The notes under the pieces: generated by a model
Databases searched by the model: none
What the model saw: only the letters and a program-made list of their open reading frames with translations
Told to the model about the DNA's origin: nothing
Part shown: positions 28,007 to 36,896 of the stretch, piece after piece
How the letters are laid out: each line of letters starts with the position of its first letter
Position numbering within the stretch: position 1 is the first letter of the stretch
Program-made: the position numbers and the translations under genes
From: an uncultured Gemmatimonadales bacterium
GTDB lineage: Bacteria > Gemmatimonadota > Gemmatimonadetes > Longimicrobiales > Gaopeijiaceae
Direction of reading: 5' to 3'
DNA: 64,000 nucleotides
Assembly: GCA_937919655.1 (NCBI GenBank)
Contig: CALFPJ010000038.1
Coordinates: forward strand, 1 to 64,000

Positions 28007-30232
28007 TCAGCGCCGCTGACTGATCATCAACAACGGGCAGGTGGTCGCCTGAGCAATCCGGAGCATCAGATCCCCGAACGCACCCCCGGGGCGACCGCTG
28101 GGGTGCAGCCCCAAGATGAGCAGATCGGCCTCCACAGAGCGCGCGACGACACTCCCGACCACATCGTTGCTCAGAATGACCTCGGCATGGGCGTGCCCGA
28201 AAACTTCGTCATTCGCGAGCTGCCTCAGCCCCTTCATCGCCTTGCCTGACATGGTCGGATCCGTGTGCTCGGGCAGAACACCCAGAAAGGTCACGTCGCG
28301 ACGACCGGTCCGCCCGAGGCTGCCGAGGAGCCGTGCCCGTACCGGGCTCTGCTCGCGACCCCCGCGCGAGGGCACCAAGATCCGCTGCGCCGCCTCGAGC
28401 TTCCAGTCGGCCGGGGCCCTGAGGATCACAACATCGGCGTCCACCTCCTCAATCAACTTCCCGAGCGGACCGACCATCAACGCTCCGTCTAGGTGCCCAA
28501 CCCCCAACAGCAGGCTCTCACAGGCGGTGCGCTCGGCGATCCTGACGATCTCCTGCCAGGGATCATCGTTGATCGTGATGAGTGCCTCGGGCCTCAAATC
28601 TGTCCGCAGCGCGGCACTGAGCGCCGACCCGAGGACCGACTGTGCGCCGCTGAGCTGGCCCGCCAGCGCATCTTCGTCAGCGCCTTCGGTCGGCCGCACA
28701 ACGGAGAGCAACTGCACCCGCGACACCGCGGGCGGCGCGAGCGCCTTGGCCATGATGACCAACGTCTCCGCGCTCGCGGGGTTTGCGATGGGGACCAGAA
28801 CCACGGGGCGACGCCCCCGGAGTTTCATCATCTCTGGATCGAGGCCCTCAGAAGAGGCGTCGACCACACGAGCTCGCGGGGCGAGGTAGAGCGCGTACAG
28901 CACGGCACCCAGGCTCAGCCACAGCGCTGCAAGCACTCCGGCTGACGGTACCGCCAAGGCTTGATACAGCCCGATCGCCAAACAGGCCGATCCCCCGACG
29001 ATGGGCACCAGCGGGAACCAAGGCACCACGAAGCCCGGCGCCTCCCCGGTGCGCTTGCGGGCCAGATACCCGATCCCATGCGTGAGCGCGAAGCTCGCTA
29101 GGAAAATCAAGCTGGCGACCGCGCCAGCGGCCGCCACGTTGGGGACCGCAATCAAGACGAACGCGACGGTGATACCCGTCAGGCGGATCGCCGCGAGTGG
29201 CGTTCCACTACCGGGCGCGAGGTCGGCAAATCGCCTCGGCAGGGTCCGATCCGTCGCCATGCTGCGGGCGAAATGAGAGGCCGCGAGGAGATTGGCCTGC
29301 AGCGCGGACAACATCGACAGAACCCCGGCGACCACCACCAGCCAGTAGCCAGTGGCGCCAAGGAAGTTGCGGGCCGCTACCGCCACGAGGATCTCAGGAT
29401 CCGCCGCAGCGACCTCCGCAACCGCCTGTCCCGGCATCCCCACGGCCACGATCAGGAAGAGCAGCGGCAGGTAGATGATGAGCGCGATACCCAGAGACAG
29501 GAACATCGCTTTCGGGATGTTGCGCTCAGGATCCTTCACCTCTCCGCCCACCGCGGCGATCAAATCGAAGCCCTGAAGCGCGATGAACGTGTACCCCATC
29601 GCCTGAGCAAGCCCAGAGCCGCCACCGAAGAAGAACGGTCGGAAACGGTCGCCGAGTTCGTCAATCGGCGGCGCCTCCGCAATGAGGACCCAAAAACCGG
29701 CCAGAATGAGGAACCCGAAAAGAATCACTTTGCCGATGGTCGCCCATTGCCCTCCCCCGGCGGCCGACTTGGCGAGACTCCACACGTAGAACGCGACGGC
29801 GGCCAGCGCATACACCAGGAGCGCGAAACGTCCGCCGAGCCAAGCCGGCGGCGTGCCGCCCACCAGGCGCACGACCTGCTCGAGCAAGGGCACGAAAAAG
29901 ACCGCGAAGCCCAAGGCATAGAGCACCGCTGCAACGACCGAGGCGAACCACACGATCCAGCCTACGGCGAAGGCCGCCTCGACGGTGAGGACCTGCCTCG
30001 CGTAGGTGTACGTGCCTCCAGACTGCGGAAAGCGGACGGCGAGTTCGGCGAAAGACACAGCAGTGAGGAGCGCCACCACGCCATTGAGCCCAAAAGCGAT
30101 GATCGCCCCGGGTCCGGCAGTCGCGAACGCGACGCCTGCAAGGGCGAGCACACCACCCCCGACGATGGCGCCCACGCCGACACCGGTTGCGGCCCAAAGG
30201 CCGAGTGTGCGTTGGTCGAGGTTCGTGCTCAT
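28007..30232 (-). CDS. APC family amino acid permease with two C-terminal universal stress protein domains
   Basis: The 741-residue protein begins DQRTLGLWAATGVGVGAIVG, the substrate-binding helix 1 motif of APC transporters, and has about 12 helices to residue 455. FIALQGFDLIAAVGGEV and the closing EVKDPERNIPKAM are diagnostic of amino acid permeases of this superfamily. Residues of about 475-600 and 605-741 are two USP-like domains (VVLVPIANPASAETLVIMAK; QRILVPSRGGREQSPVRARL; the final ADLLILGLHPSGR). The cytoplasmic USP pair probably senses nucleotide or energy state and gates uptake, as proposed for similar fusions. The gene is first in a likely operon with the MFS gene. A partial repeat element lies about 50 nt upstream. 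Confidence 0.9.
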   Translation of the reverse strand: MSTNLDQRTLGLWAATGVGVGAIVGGGVLALAGVAFATAGPGAIIAFGLNGVVALLTAVSFAELAVRFPQSGGTYTYARQVLTVEAAFAVGWIVWFASVVAAVLYALGFAVFFVPLLEQVVRLVGGTPPAWLGGRFALLVYALAAVAFYVWSLAKSAAGGGQWATIGKVILFGFLILAGFWVLIAEAPPIDELGDRFRPFFFGGGSGLAQAMGYTFIALQGFDLIAAVGGEVKDPERNIPKAMFLSLGIALIIYLPLLFLIVAVGMPGQAVAEVAAADPEILVAVAARNFLGATGYWLVVVAGVLSMLSALQANLLAASHFARSMATDRTLPRRFADLAPGSGTPLAAIRLTGITVAFVLIAVPNVAAAGAVASLIFLASFALTHGIGYLARKRTGEAPGFVVPWFPLVPIVGGSACLAIGLYQALAVPSAGVLAALWLSLGAVLYALYLAPRARVVDASSEGLDPEMMKLRGRRPVVLVPIANPASAETLVIMAKALAPPAVSRVQLLSVVRPTEGADEDALAGQLSGAQSVLGSALSAALRTDLRPEALITINDDPWQEIVRIAERTACESLLLGVGHLDGALMVGPLGKLIEEVDADVVILRAPADWKLEAAQRILVPSRGGREQSPVRARLLGSLGRTGRRDVTFLGVLPEHTDPTMSGKAMKGLRQLANDEVFGHAHAEVILSNDVVGSVVARSVEADLLILGLHPSGRPGGAFGDLMLRIAQATTCPLLMISQRR

Positions 30233-30283
30233 GCGCGAAGGATAGACTCGCGCGCGGGCTTCAGGGAGGCGTCAGTTGATACC

Positions 30284-30348
30284 AGTGTCATGTCCCAGAA
30301 GATCGTTCAGCATCCAGGGGGTGCCCACGCTCGCCGAGGGAAGGCGAG
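30284..30348 (+). repeat. Partial copy of the inverted-terminal repeat element, copy D
   Basis: AGTGTCATGTCCCAGAAGAT, then CGTTCAGCA and GGCGAG at the matching spacing, align with the first 65 nt of the element at 15965. The right part is missing. The fragment lies between the start of the APC permease gene and the 3' end of the decayed TolC gene, whose stop is at 30352. It may be part of the APC promoter region. Confidence 0.5.
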
Positions 30349-30351
30349 CAG

Positions 30352-31259
30352 CTACGGCAGCGGCCTCGACTCCAGAGACACCCCGAAGCGCTCCAGCACA
30401 GGCAGGCTCATCTCGAAGTCGTAGTGCGTCAGCTGCTGCACCCTCAGCCCGCCTCCATCCGAGATACGCATCCCGCAGATTACCAGCCGTATCGAGGCTC
30501 CTCCGGAAGTTCTGCATGAGGTCGAGCGCGGTGATGGCACCCTCCCGGTACAACCCCAGGTTTTCCTGCGCCCTGCAGCAGCGGGTTCAGCGTGATCGAG
30601 CCCTCCGCGGAGAGGTTGAGGCGGGTCCGCAGGCTGGCGGCGTTGAGCCGGAACGAGCTGACGGACTGCTGGACTTGCTCTTCGGCGTTCGCCAATTCGA
30701 CCTGAAACTGGCCCACGTCTAGCGCACGCGCCGTGTCCGCTTGAGCCCGCAGTTAGGCTACCGCGACGGCGGCCTGAATGTTGCCGACGTGCGTGCGATT
30801 GATGCCCTCATTGTAGGCGACCTCAAAGAGCTGGAAGTAGTCGTCGGAAAGATCGTCGACCAAGTCGACCAGCTCGTCGTAGAAGTCCAGCTGTGAGTCC
30901 TCAAGATCCAATTCCGCACGCTCGCGGTCATTGCGCAGGTTGTTCACCTGGAACAGCGGCTGTGTATAACGGACGAAGTACCGGTTGTAGTACCGGAGAT
31001 CGCGACTCCCGTCCTCCAAGAGTTGGGAGTAGCGATAGACACGGTTGTTCAACGACAGGTAGCCGTTCGTGGGATACCCGAGGAGGACGACCGGCTGGCG
31101 CACCGACAACTCGGCCTCGAAGCGCCTTGAGTTTTCGTGGATGATCTCCTCGCGTTGCAGCTCTGAGTTCCAACGCGGCTCCGCGATCGACTTCCACATC
31201 CGCAGATTCATCACCCGGGTCTCCTCGCCGTCTTCGAAGGCACCACCGCACATCGCCAT
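30352..31259 (-). pseudogene. Decayed TolC-family outer-membrane efflux protein
   Basis: Fragments in successive frames encode parts of one TolC-type protein. The first is MAMCGGAFEDGEE to RYTQPLFQVNNLRNDRERAE and GINRTHVGNIQAAVAVA, followed by a TAA at 30753-30755. The next is LRAQADTARALDVGQFQVEL to LNLSAEGSITLNPLLQGA. A frameshift follows to AQENLGLYREGAITALDLMQ, then another to VQQLTHYDFEMSLPVLERFG. Alternating amphipathic helices and the late LTHYDFE motif are typical of the family. The export signal is missing at the 5' end. At least three lesions are present, and no adaptor or pump gene lies nearby. Confidence 0.7.
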
Positions 31260-31358
31260 GATCGTCCCAAAAAATAGACGCCTCAAAGCGGTTGAGTGTT
31301 CATCACCATTAAGGAGAGGGGCACTGTTACAGGAGCCCCACTCGCCGTAAATAGGAGC

Positions 31359-31973
31359 ATGACCCCACACGCGAAGCTCGCCGCCACACTGTTCGCATTC
31401 TTGGCGCTGGCCATCATGCCGCTGCGCACCCCGGCGCAGACCATTGAAGAAGTCACGGCCTCTCCCGAGGGGACCGCGACGCTTTTCCTGAGGTCAGTGC
31501 GCTCGATCCGCTGGAGCGCCGCCACGCAGTTTCTCCACGAAGAGACGCTGGACCGCTTTCAGTTGGTGGTGGCGATGATCGCGGACGCGGACACAACGGG
31601 AGACATGCGGAGCTACCTCACCGACACCGACTCACTGGACTATTTGCAGTTCACGTCCTCCACGGTCTTCGACCGAGCCGTAGGTACGATGGTCGATGAC
31701 CTCCCGGGACTCATGCACTCGATGTTCGACCGCGACGATGAGGTCCTGGGCCACGTCCTGGAGTCAGGCGATTTAGCTCACGTGGCCTACCGTACCACCG
31801 CTCGGATCAGCGGTGCTGTCGCAGAGGTCAAAGTGATGCAATTGGCACATACCCCGCGCGGGTGGCGAGTGTCTAAGAGCGACGAACTCGAAGTATTGGA
31901 CGTCGCGCTTCGGGGCGTCGCACGCGGGCGGCGGGGTCCGGGCATGCCCACGCCGGACCCCCGGCTGCCCTAG
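31359..31973 (+). CDS. Hypothetical secreted protein
   Basis: The ATG at 31359 gives 204 residues with a signal peptide (HAKLAATLFAFLALAIMPLR, cleavage near PAQT). A longer frame from 31296 is possible but lacks a signal at its start. The mature protein is mostly alpha-helical by residue pattern, contains SIRWSAATQFLHEETLDRFQ and MRSYLTDTDSLDYLQFTSST, and ends in a Gly/Arg/Pro-rich tail. The layout (helical domain, then VAEVKVMQLAHTPRGWRVSK) resembles small proteins that accumulate a transported ligand or resemble NTF2-like folds, but no family is assigned. It is divergent from the decayed TolC gene. Confidence 0.65.
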   Translation: MTPHAKLAATLFAFLALAIMPLRTPAQTIEEVTASPEGTATLFLRSVRSIRWSAATQFLHEETLDRFQLVVAMIADADTTGDMRSYLTDTDSLDYLQFTSSTVFDRAVGTMVDDLPGLMHSMFDRDDEVLGHVLESGDLAHVAYRTTARISGAVAEVKVMQLAHTPRGWRVSKSDELEVLDVALRGVARGRRGPGMPTPDPRLP

Positions 31974-31978
31974 AGCCG

Positions 31979-32536
31979 TCAGCCGCCGCCGAGCAGCTCC
32001 GTCACTGCCGGCTCCAAACTGCGCATACCCGCCGCACGACCGAGCGATAACGCCTCAGCCGCTGGCATATCCTCAAGCCACGCAGCCCTCAGCGCCAGCA
32101 ACGCCCCGACCCGGTTGCTGCTCGCGCAGTAGAGGACTGTCGGCTCGTCTCCGTACTGTGCGAGAAGACGTTCCAGCGCCTCGACGTTTTCTCAGGTCAG
32201 CCCTGACCCACCGGCGACCGCAATCCGCGCGAAGGTGCTCGGCGCGCCGACCGTGGTCTCTTCCCACCCCGCCCCGTCTTCAGCCGCCGGACGCAGCGAG
32301 ACGAAATGGTTGAAGCCAGCTTCGCGAAGCGCCGCGAGTTGCTGAGGGGTCGGCTGGCCGCCCGTGACCAGACCGGGGAGCGGCATCTTCGCGTTGGTCA
32401 GGCCAATGGCTGTTGCTGCCGCAAGCGTCGGGGCTGTCGCGACTGCAGCCGAGGCAAAGACCGACGCATCCGAGGACGCCTCTGGATTTGCGTCACCCGA
32501 CGAGCAACCGCCGGCCGCGAGGAGCACGAGCAGCAT
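31979..32536 (-). pseudogene. Lipoprotein phosphatase-like (DUF442/beta-lactamase hydrolase-like) gene with in-frame TGA
   Basis: The first part encodes a lipoprotein signal (MLLVLLAAGGCSSGDANP) and a domain beginning MPLPGLVTGGQPTPQQLAAL and REAGFNHFVSLRPAAEDGAG. An in-frame TGA at 32192-32194 interrupts the sequence. The second part, ENVEALERLLAQYGDEPTVL, YCASSNRVGALLALRAAWLE and AGMRSLEPAVTELLGGG, supplies the C-x4-R phosphatase-like loop (CASSNR). The two parts make one continuous protein of about 185 codons in the same frame, so only the TGA disrupts it. Family members resemble dual-specificity phosphatases; the substrate is unknown. Confidence 0.7.
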
Positions 32537-32767
32537 CTAGACATGCGGAAGACGCTTTCCAGACATTCTCAGTCATCTCTGGCACGGTCGATGCCGTGCC
32601 TTGAGACCAACAGGTCGGGCGCCGGCAGGGAGCCGCCGTCGCCCGTCAGGACCTTCAAATGCAACAGGTAGGTCGACCGCGCCCGGGCGATGCCACTTGC
32701 CGTCACGCATCCTCAGGATTCGAACGATTGCGGCCTCCGGCCCCGACGGACACAGCCCGAACGTCGT

Positions 32768-33673
32768 CTAGTTTTTCGCCCCGGCGCGTAACGCCTGAAT
32801 GGCCGCCACAGTCAGCCCCGTGCGAAACTCGATCAACTTTCGCCCGATCGCCTGAGTCTCTGACAGCGGTTCCAGACTCACTCCATTGATCGACGCCCGT
32901 CCGGCCTTCACACGCTGATCGAAACGGATTGCGGTCGGGTCGATGACCGACATGATCGAGGCGATCGACAACTCCTCATGAATACCGTCAGAGCCCTGGC
33001 TGGCCGTGTACTCCATCTCCTCCGGAATCCCAAGGTCCTCCTGGATGTACTGGCGAACCTTGTCGTGGTTGTAGAACTCCGGCACGTGATGGAAGGCCGT
33101 CGGGCTGCCGTTGTATTTGGCCGTGAGCGCATCCGCCGCCGCCTGCATGCCCCGTCCGTTGCCGCCGCTGTCTCCGAGGAAATAGACCTCAGTGAAGCCC
33201 ATGCCTCGAAGACTATCCCCGATGTCGGTCAACCAAGCGATGTAGGTCGCCTGTGAGACCATCGGCCCGGTATTGCCGAGCATGACGGACCGACTCGGAT
33301 CGCCTGGTTCCAGCGTGACGAGGGGCGCGATCAGCGTCGCCCCGAGGGCCTGGGCCACGGCCGGACCCATGAGTTTATTGGAGTAGTTGTGCTTACCGGA
33401 TGCCAGGTGCGGTCCGTTCGACTCTACGCCGCCCGTCAGCACGAGCGCCGTCGTGTTGCCTGCCCCAATTGCGTCCCGCAGTTCCATCCACGTGAGCTCC
33501 TCGATCCAAACGCTGTTCACGGCGTCGATCGGTCGGGGGGCGCGCATCTCTTCAGCCCTCTGGGCCTCGCGGGCGGCACGCTGCTCCGGCGTCAGCTGTT
33601 GTCCACCGCGCTGGCCAGCCGCGGTCGAAGCAAAAAGGCAAGTCGCAATCAACACCATCCACGTGGTTTTCAT
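32768..33673 (-). CDS. Secreted creatininase family amidohydrolase
   Basis: The ATG at 33673 gives 301 residues with a signal peptide (MKTTWMVLIATCLFASTAAG). The creatininase pattern follows: WIEELTWMELRDAIGAG, then VLTGGVESNGPHLASGKHNY where Glu and His ligands sit, and later VYFLGDSGGNGRGMQAAAD and a C-terminal SDGIHEELSIASIMS with another His/Glu pair. The family hydrolyses cyclic amides such as creatinine and mycofactocin precursors. A secreted member suggests cleavage of small external amides. The start overlaps the stop of the VOC gene by 4 nt (ATGA), so the two are translationally coupled. Confidence 0.88.
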   Translation of the reverse strand: MKTTWMVLIATCLFASTAAGQRGGQQLTPEQRAAREAQRAEEMRAPRPIDAVNSVWIEELTWMELRDAIGAGNTTALVLTGGVESNGPHLASGKHNYSNKLMGPAVAQALGATLIAPLVTLEPGDPSRSVMLGNTGPMVSQATYIAWLTDIGDSLRGMGFTEVYFLGDSGGNGRGMQAAADALTAKYNGSPTAFHHVPEFYNHDKVRQYIQEDLGIPEEMEYTASQGSDGIHEELSIASIMSVIDPTAIRFDQRVKAGRASINGVSLEPLSETQAIGRKLIEFRTGLTVAAIQALRAGAKN

Positions 33674-34062
33674 AGAGAGACCTCGCACATCAGGGCAAGA
33701 AGGTTGTTGTCCGGGTCGCGGAAGAAAGCCATCCACAGTTCGTGGTCCGGCATCTTCGCGATGAGGTGGGGAGCGGCTTCAAACGCGACCCCACGAGCGA
33801 GCAGGGTCGCATGCGCGACCTGAAGATCTGGAACTTTGTAATAGAGCGCCGAAGCGGTGCCCGCCAGCGCCGCCGCAGGACCATCCAACATCAAACGTAC
33901 GCCACCGCAGTCAAAGAAGCCGAGGCCGGGCGGGGCTTTAAAGAGGAAGCGCATGCCAAGGACATCGCGATAGAACGCGATCGCGCGTTCGACGTCCGTC
34001 ACCGGGATGGCGATCTGCCCAACCTGGTCCAGCCCGAACTGCGCTTCTCCTGATTCGTTCAT
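33670..34062 (-). CDS. VOC family (glyoxalase/dioxygenase fold) protein
   Basis: This 130-residue protein has the vicinal-oxygen-chelate beta-alpha-beta-beta-beta pattern twice. LDQVGQIAIPVTDVERAIAF, YRDVLGMRFLFK and FDCGGVRLMLD form the first half; LYYKVPDLQVAHATLLARGV and MPDHELWMAFFRDPDNNLLA form the second. Candidate metal ligands are at the usual positions, such as Glu in HELWMAFF. Its function (glyoxalase, bleomycin-resistance-like or dioxygenase) cannot be told from this. It is first in a two-gene unit with the creatininase gene, overlapping by ATGA. Confidence 0.88.
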   Translation of the reverse strand: MNESGEAQFGLDQVGQIAIPVTDVERAIAFYRDVLGMRFLFKAPPGLGFFDCGGVRLMLDGPAAALAGTASALYYKVPDLQVAHATLLARGVAFEAAPHLIAKMPDHELWMAFFRDPDNNLLALMCEVSL

Positions 34063-34171
34063 GGCACGTTTTCAAAGAAATTCGTTGCTCTGGTCCCACG
34101 GTCCGCCCATGGTACTGGCGCGACCAAGATGTGGGCCGAACGCCCTGGGCGCGAGCCAGCCAGGAGGAACA

Positions 34172-34297
34172 ATGTCAGGCACCAGGAAGATCCTGCCCAC
34201 GGCGGTGAGGGTGGCCAAGTGGGGAGCCTGCCTGGGCATGGCGTGCGGGGTACTCTACTCAGTCGGTGGCTCCGCGAACGCTAGAAGCGAGAGCTAG
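34172..34297 (+). CDS. Small putative membrane or exported peptide, possibly truncated
   Basis: A 41-codon frame (MSGTRKILPTAVRVAKWGAC, then LGMACGVLYSVGG) starts at 34172, preceded by the strong ribosome site GGAGGAA. It has a basic N-terminus and one hydrophobic segment. The stop codon lies inside the left end of the inverted-repeat element that starts at 34294. The gene is therefore probably cut short by that element, with the original 3' part lost. No homology is recognised. Confidence 0.4.
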   Translation: MSGTRKILPTAVRVAKWGACLGMACGVLYSVGGSANARSES

Positions 34298-34460
34298 TGT
34301 GGTGTATCGAAAGTTCGCGAGCCACCGAGAGCGCCGAGGCGCCGGATCCTGCGAGGCGCGACGACGAGGAATAGCAACGCTATTTCGAGGAGGAGCAACG
34401 ACGCAGGGCCGGATGCATGGGCGTTCGAATGGCCGAGACACTTTCGATACACCACACTAG
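34294..34460 (+). repeat. MITE-like element with perfect 21-bp terminal inverted repeats, copy B
   Basis: Positions 34294-34314 and 34440-34460 are perfect inverted copies (CTAGTGTGGTGTATCGAAAG plus T). The roughly 125-nt interior resembles that of copy A: GGCGCGACGACGAGGAATAG, the hairpin AATAGC-AAC-GCTATT, then TTCGAGGAGGAGCAACGACG. The terminal sequences of A and B differ although the interiors match. No open frame for a transposase is present. The element separates the small frame at 34172 from the 3' end of the frameshifted gene at 34464-35188. Confidence 0.85.
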
Positions 34461-34463
34461 GTC

Positions 34464-35188
34464 CCGATCTCGCCTACCCGGTAGCCTCAACGAGACATGC
34501 AAATGATCCGCAGTCCCTACGTGGCGCAGCGAATGAAACCCAAGCATCCAGAAAACGATCTCGACCAGTCGATTCCTCCACTCGGCCGCCGCGCGGTCCG
34601 AATGTCGAGCGCGTGCACGAAGCCGTCGTCCTGCTCGAAGTGCAGTGATGCCTCGTTCACCGGCAGGCCCATCGCAAAGTAGTCCTCGGAGGTGCGCCCA
34701 GCGTCTGTGAGGACCGACGAGGGGTCGATCAAGACCAAGGCGCTGGACGCGATCGGGAGTAGGGGATGAATCCGGGCGTATTCGGCGCGCACTTCTTCTG
34801 ATTTCACGTTGGCGCTGCCGATGTACACGAGGCCGTACGCGGCGTACGCGACGGCCGCGCGGGTCATGACCCACCGCAAGCTCTTCCCGGCATTCAATTT
34901 CCGACCTAACGCCCAGGCGTAGAGCAGCAGCAGGAGCGCCGTCGCCAGGACCGCCAGAAACAAAGACGGCCAGGCGCCGAGCGCCCACTCGCGATAAGCG
35001 AATACACCGCCGCGAATCAGCACCGCGAATGGCAATGTCGCAAAGAAGACAGTGAGCGCGATCGCCGTACCGGCGCGCCGAGTGAGCGAACGCCGTCGCC
35101 GCTTCCTTCGCACGCGTGTCATCCCGCCGTCCCGCACTTCCTCCATGACGCCGAAGACCCCCTCGTACTCAACCTTTAAGTCGGCCAT
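34464..35188 (-). pseudogene. Membrane-anchored M15/VanY-like protein with C-terminal frameshift
   Basis: The intact frame (34517-35188, 223 residues) has a cytoplasmic basic N-terminus and two membrane segments (AIALTVFFATLPFAVLIRGG; WPSLFLAVLATALLLLLYAW). An extracytoplasmic domain follows with HPLLPIASSALVLIDPSSVL, EDYFAMGLPVNEASLHFEQD and DGFVHALDIRT. There the frame moves. The next frame continues EWRNRLVEIVFWMLGFHSLR and HVGTADHLHVSL, the expected family ending. The spaced residues SLH, ALD and HLHV resemble the His-Asp-His zinc site of VanY/M15 D,D-peptidases; that assignment is inference. The shifted frame runs on into the repeat element. One frameshift near 34580 is the main lesion. 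Confidence 0.55.
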
Positions 35189-35221
35189 CCCCGCCCCCCG
35201 TCCACACGTTACGCCGAGACT

Positions 35222-36736
35222 CTACCTCCCCGAAGTTGGCGGTATCGCCTCCATCAATAGTTCATACGCCTGGTTCAGAGCCTGCCCCCCGGCCCTGGCC
35301 CCTACGTACTTGCCCAGGCGGACAATCACGAGGTCATGCGTCGGTACGACCGTCGTGCTCTGTCCCCCGGCGCCACGCATACCGTACGCGCTTTCGGGAA
35401 GCGGCCATCCACCATTTCCGTTCACCCAGAAGAAGGCCCCACCGTACTGGAGTCTCCCGTCCGCGACCCAAGCTGGCGCCAACGTGCTCGCGTATTCGGC
35501 GTATCCCTCCGGCAGTATCCGTTCGCCGTCCCACATGCCGTCCTGCAGATACAGGTTCCCCAGCCTCGCCCAGTCCCGGGCGGCCAAGAAGTCGTACCCC
35601 TGGCCCAGGAAGTTTCCGTAGGGATCGGTCTCGATGATCGCGTCGCGGACGCCGATCCGGTCAAAGAGGTTCCTCTGCCAGAATGAGTGGTAGTCCTCTC
35701 CCCTCCCTTCCACCCCGAGCCGGATGAGGTAGTTCGTCAGGACGGGATCGGTATTCCGGTACCGACCCACTGTGTTGGGCTCCCATTGCTGCGGCCGGGT
35801 GGCGGCATAGTGGAAGGAGTTCACGGTCCCGGTATAGAGGTAGTAGTGATCCTCATACGTGGTGTCGTTCACATGCTCCGGGTCACCGGGCGCGTTGATA
35901 CGGATGCCGCTCGACATGCGCATGATGTCACCAATGCGGATCGCCTGCCGTGGATCCCCGTCCTGCTCATACCACTCAGGAACGGGCGCCGGCTGCCACA
36001 ATTCGTAGGTCCCCTGTTGAATCAGCACGCCCATGACGGAGCCGGTGAGGCTCTTGCCCATGGACCAGCTCTCGAGCGGCGTATGGAGGTCGATCCCCTC
36101 TCCGTACCGTTCACCCAGAATGCGGCCCTTGTAGGTGACCACCAGCCCGAGGGTCATGGCATCAGCGTCGCCGAAGCCCACGTCCAGCGCCTGCTCGACC
36201 TTGGCCATGTCGACTTCGGCCGGCCACGGCGCATCAGGAAGGACATCGCCCATGGGCCACGCTGTCGTGGCGGCGGGCGGCAAGTTCCGTGCGACGTCGG
36301 TCGGGGTGTAGTAGATGGAGTCCTCGCCGATCGGCGACGCGACACATCCCTGGTTCCGATACTTCTTGGCGGTGCGGACGGTCCCGTCGGGCAGCGTGAG
36401 TGTGACACGCTGGTCCTCATAGTCGACGACCGTGTCGACGACGTGATGCCGTTGGTCGAATGGGCTTGTAAAGCCGCCGACGTTGGCCGCGGCATCTGCT
36501 GGATCGAGCCCGGTAATAAACACGCCAGCGCACAGGATGGTCGCAAAACCCGCGGTCTGGTGATGCAGTGCCTCGCCCGGAGGAGGTACATACGCCGTGG
36601 GCAACTCAAGCGATGCCCCGCGCGCGATGATGCCCGTATCGGCATCGTCCCCACCCGCGGACTCGGACGCCGGCTCGGCCCCCGAACAAGCCGCGAACGC
36701 GACGAACGAAAGAACTACTAAGCGAACAGATCGCAC
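35222..36736 (-). CDS. Lipoprotein serine hydrolase, class C beta-lactamase fold
   Basis: The GTG at 36736 is chosen because it is preceded by AGGAGGTG and gives a lipoprotein signal (VRSVRLVVLSFVAFAACSGA). The 504-residue product has an N-terminal domain of about 150 residues with a QTAGFATILCAGVFITG segment. The beta-lactamase/PBP domain follows: nucleophile SMGK in SWSMGKSLTGSV, YRN in GRYRNTDPV and a closing GGQSTTVVP. These secreted enzymes are usually esterases or peptidases. The gene is divergent from the Tat-exported M24 peptidase gene, sharing a roughly 160-nt promoter region. A longer frame upstream is antisense to that gene and is not used. Confidence 0.85.
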   Translation of the reverse strand: MRSVRLVVLSFVAFAACSGAEPASESAGGDDADTGIIARGASLELPTAYVPPPGEALHHQTAGFATILCAGVFITGLDPADAAANVGGFTSPFDQRHHVVDTVVDYEDQRVTLTLPDGTVRTAKKYRNQGCVASPIGEDSIYYTPTDVARNLPPAATTAWPMGDVLPDAPWPAEVDMAKVEQALDVGFGDADAMTLGLVVTYKGRILGERYGEGIDLHTPLESWSMGKSLTGSVMGVLIQQGTYELWQPAPVPEWYEQDGDPRQAIRIGDIMRMSSGIRINAPGDPEHVNDTTYEDHYYLYTGTVNSFHYAATRPQQWEPNTVGRYRNTDPVLTNYLIRLGVEGRGEDYHSFWQRNLFDRIGVRDAIIETDPYGNFLGQGYDFLAARDWARLGNLYLQDGMWDGERILPEGYAEYASTLAPAWVADGRLQYGGAFFWVNGNGGWPLPESAYGMRGAGGQSTTVVPTHDLVIVRLGKYVGARAGGQALNQAYELLMEAIPPTSGR

Positions 36737-36896
36737 TGGGCACCTCCTGAAGTCCTGTCCCACCCCTTCTAGCACCACACCCCGAACCCAATCTGAAGAG
36801 GAGACGCGTGCCAGACAAGTCGGCCCAAACAATGGTGGGCGCGAACGCAACGGCGTATTATCCCGACCTGAAATTGACTTCCCCGGAGACACATCC

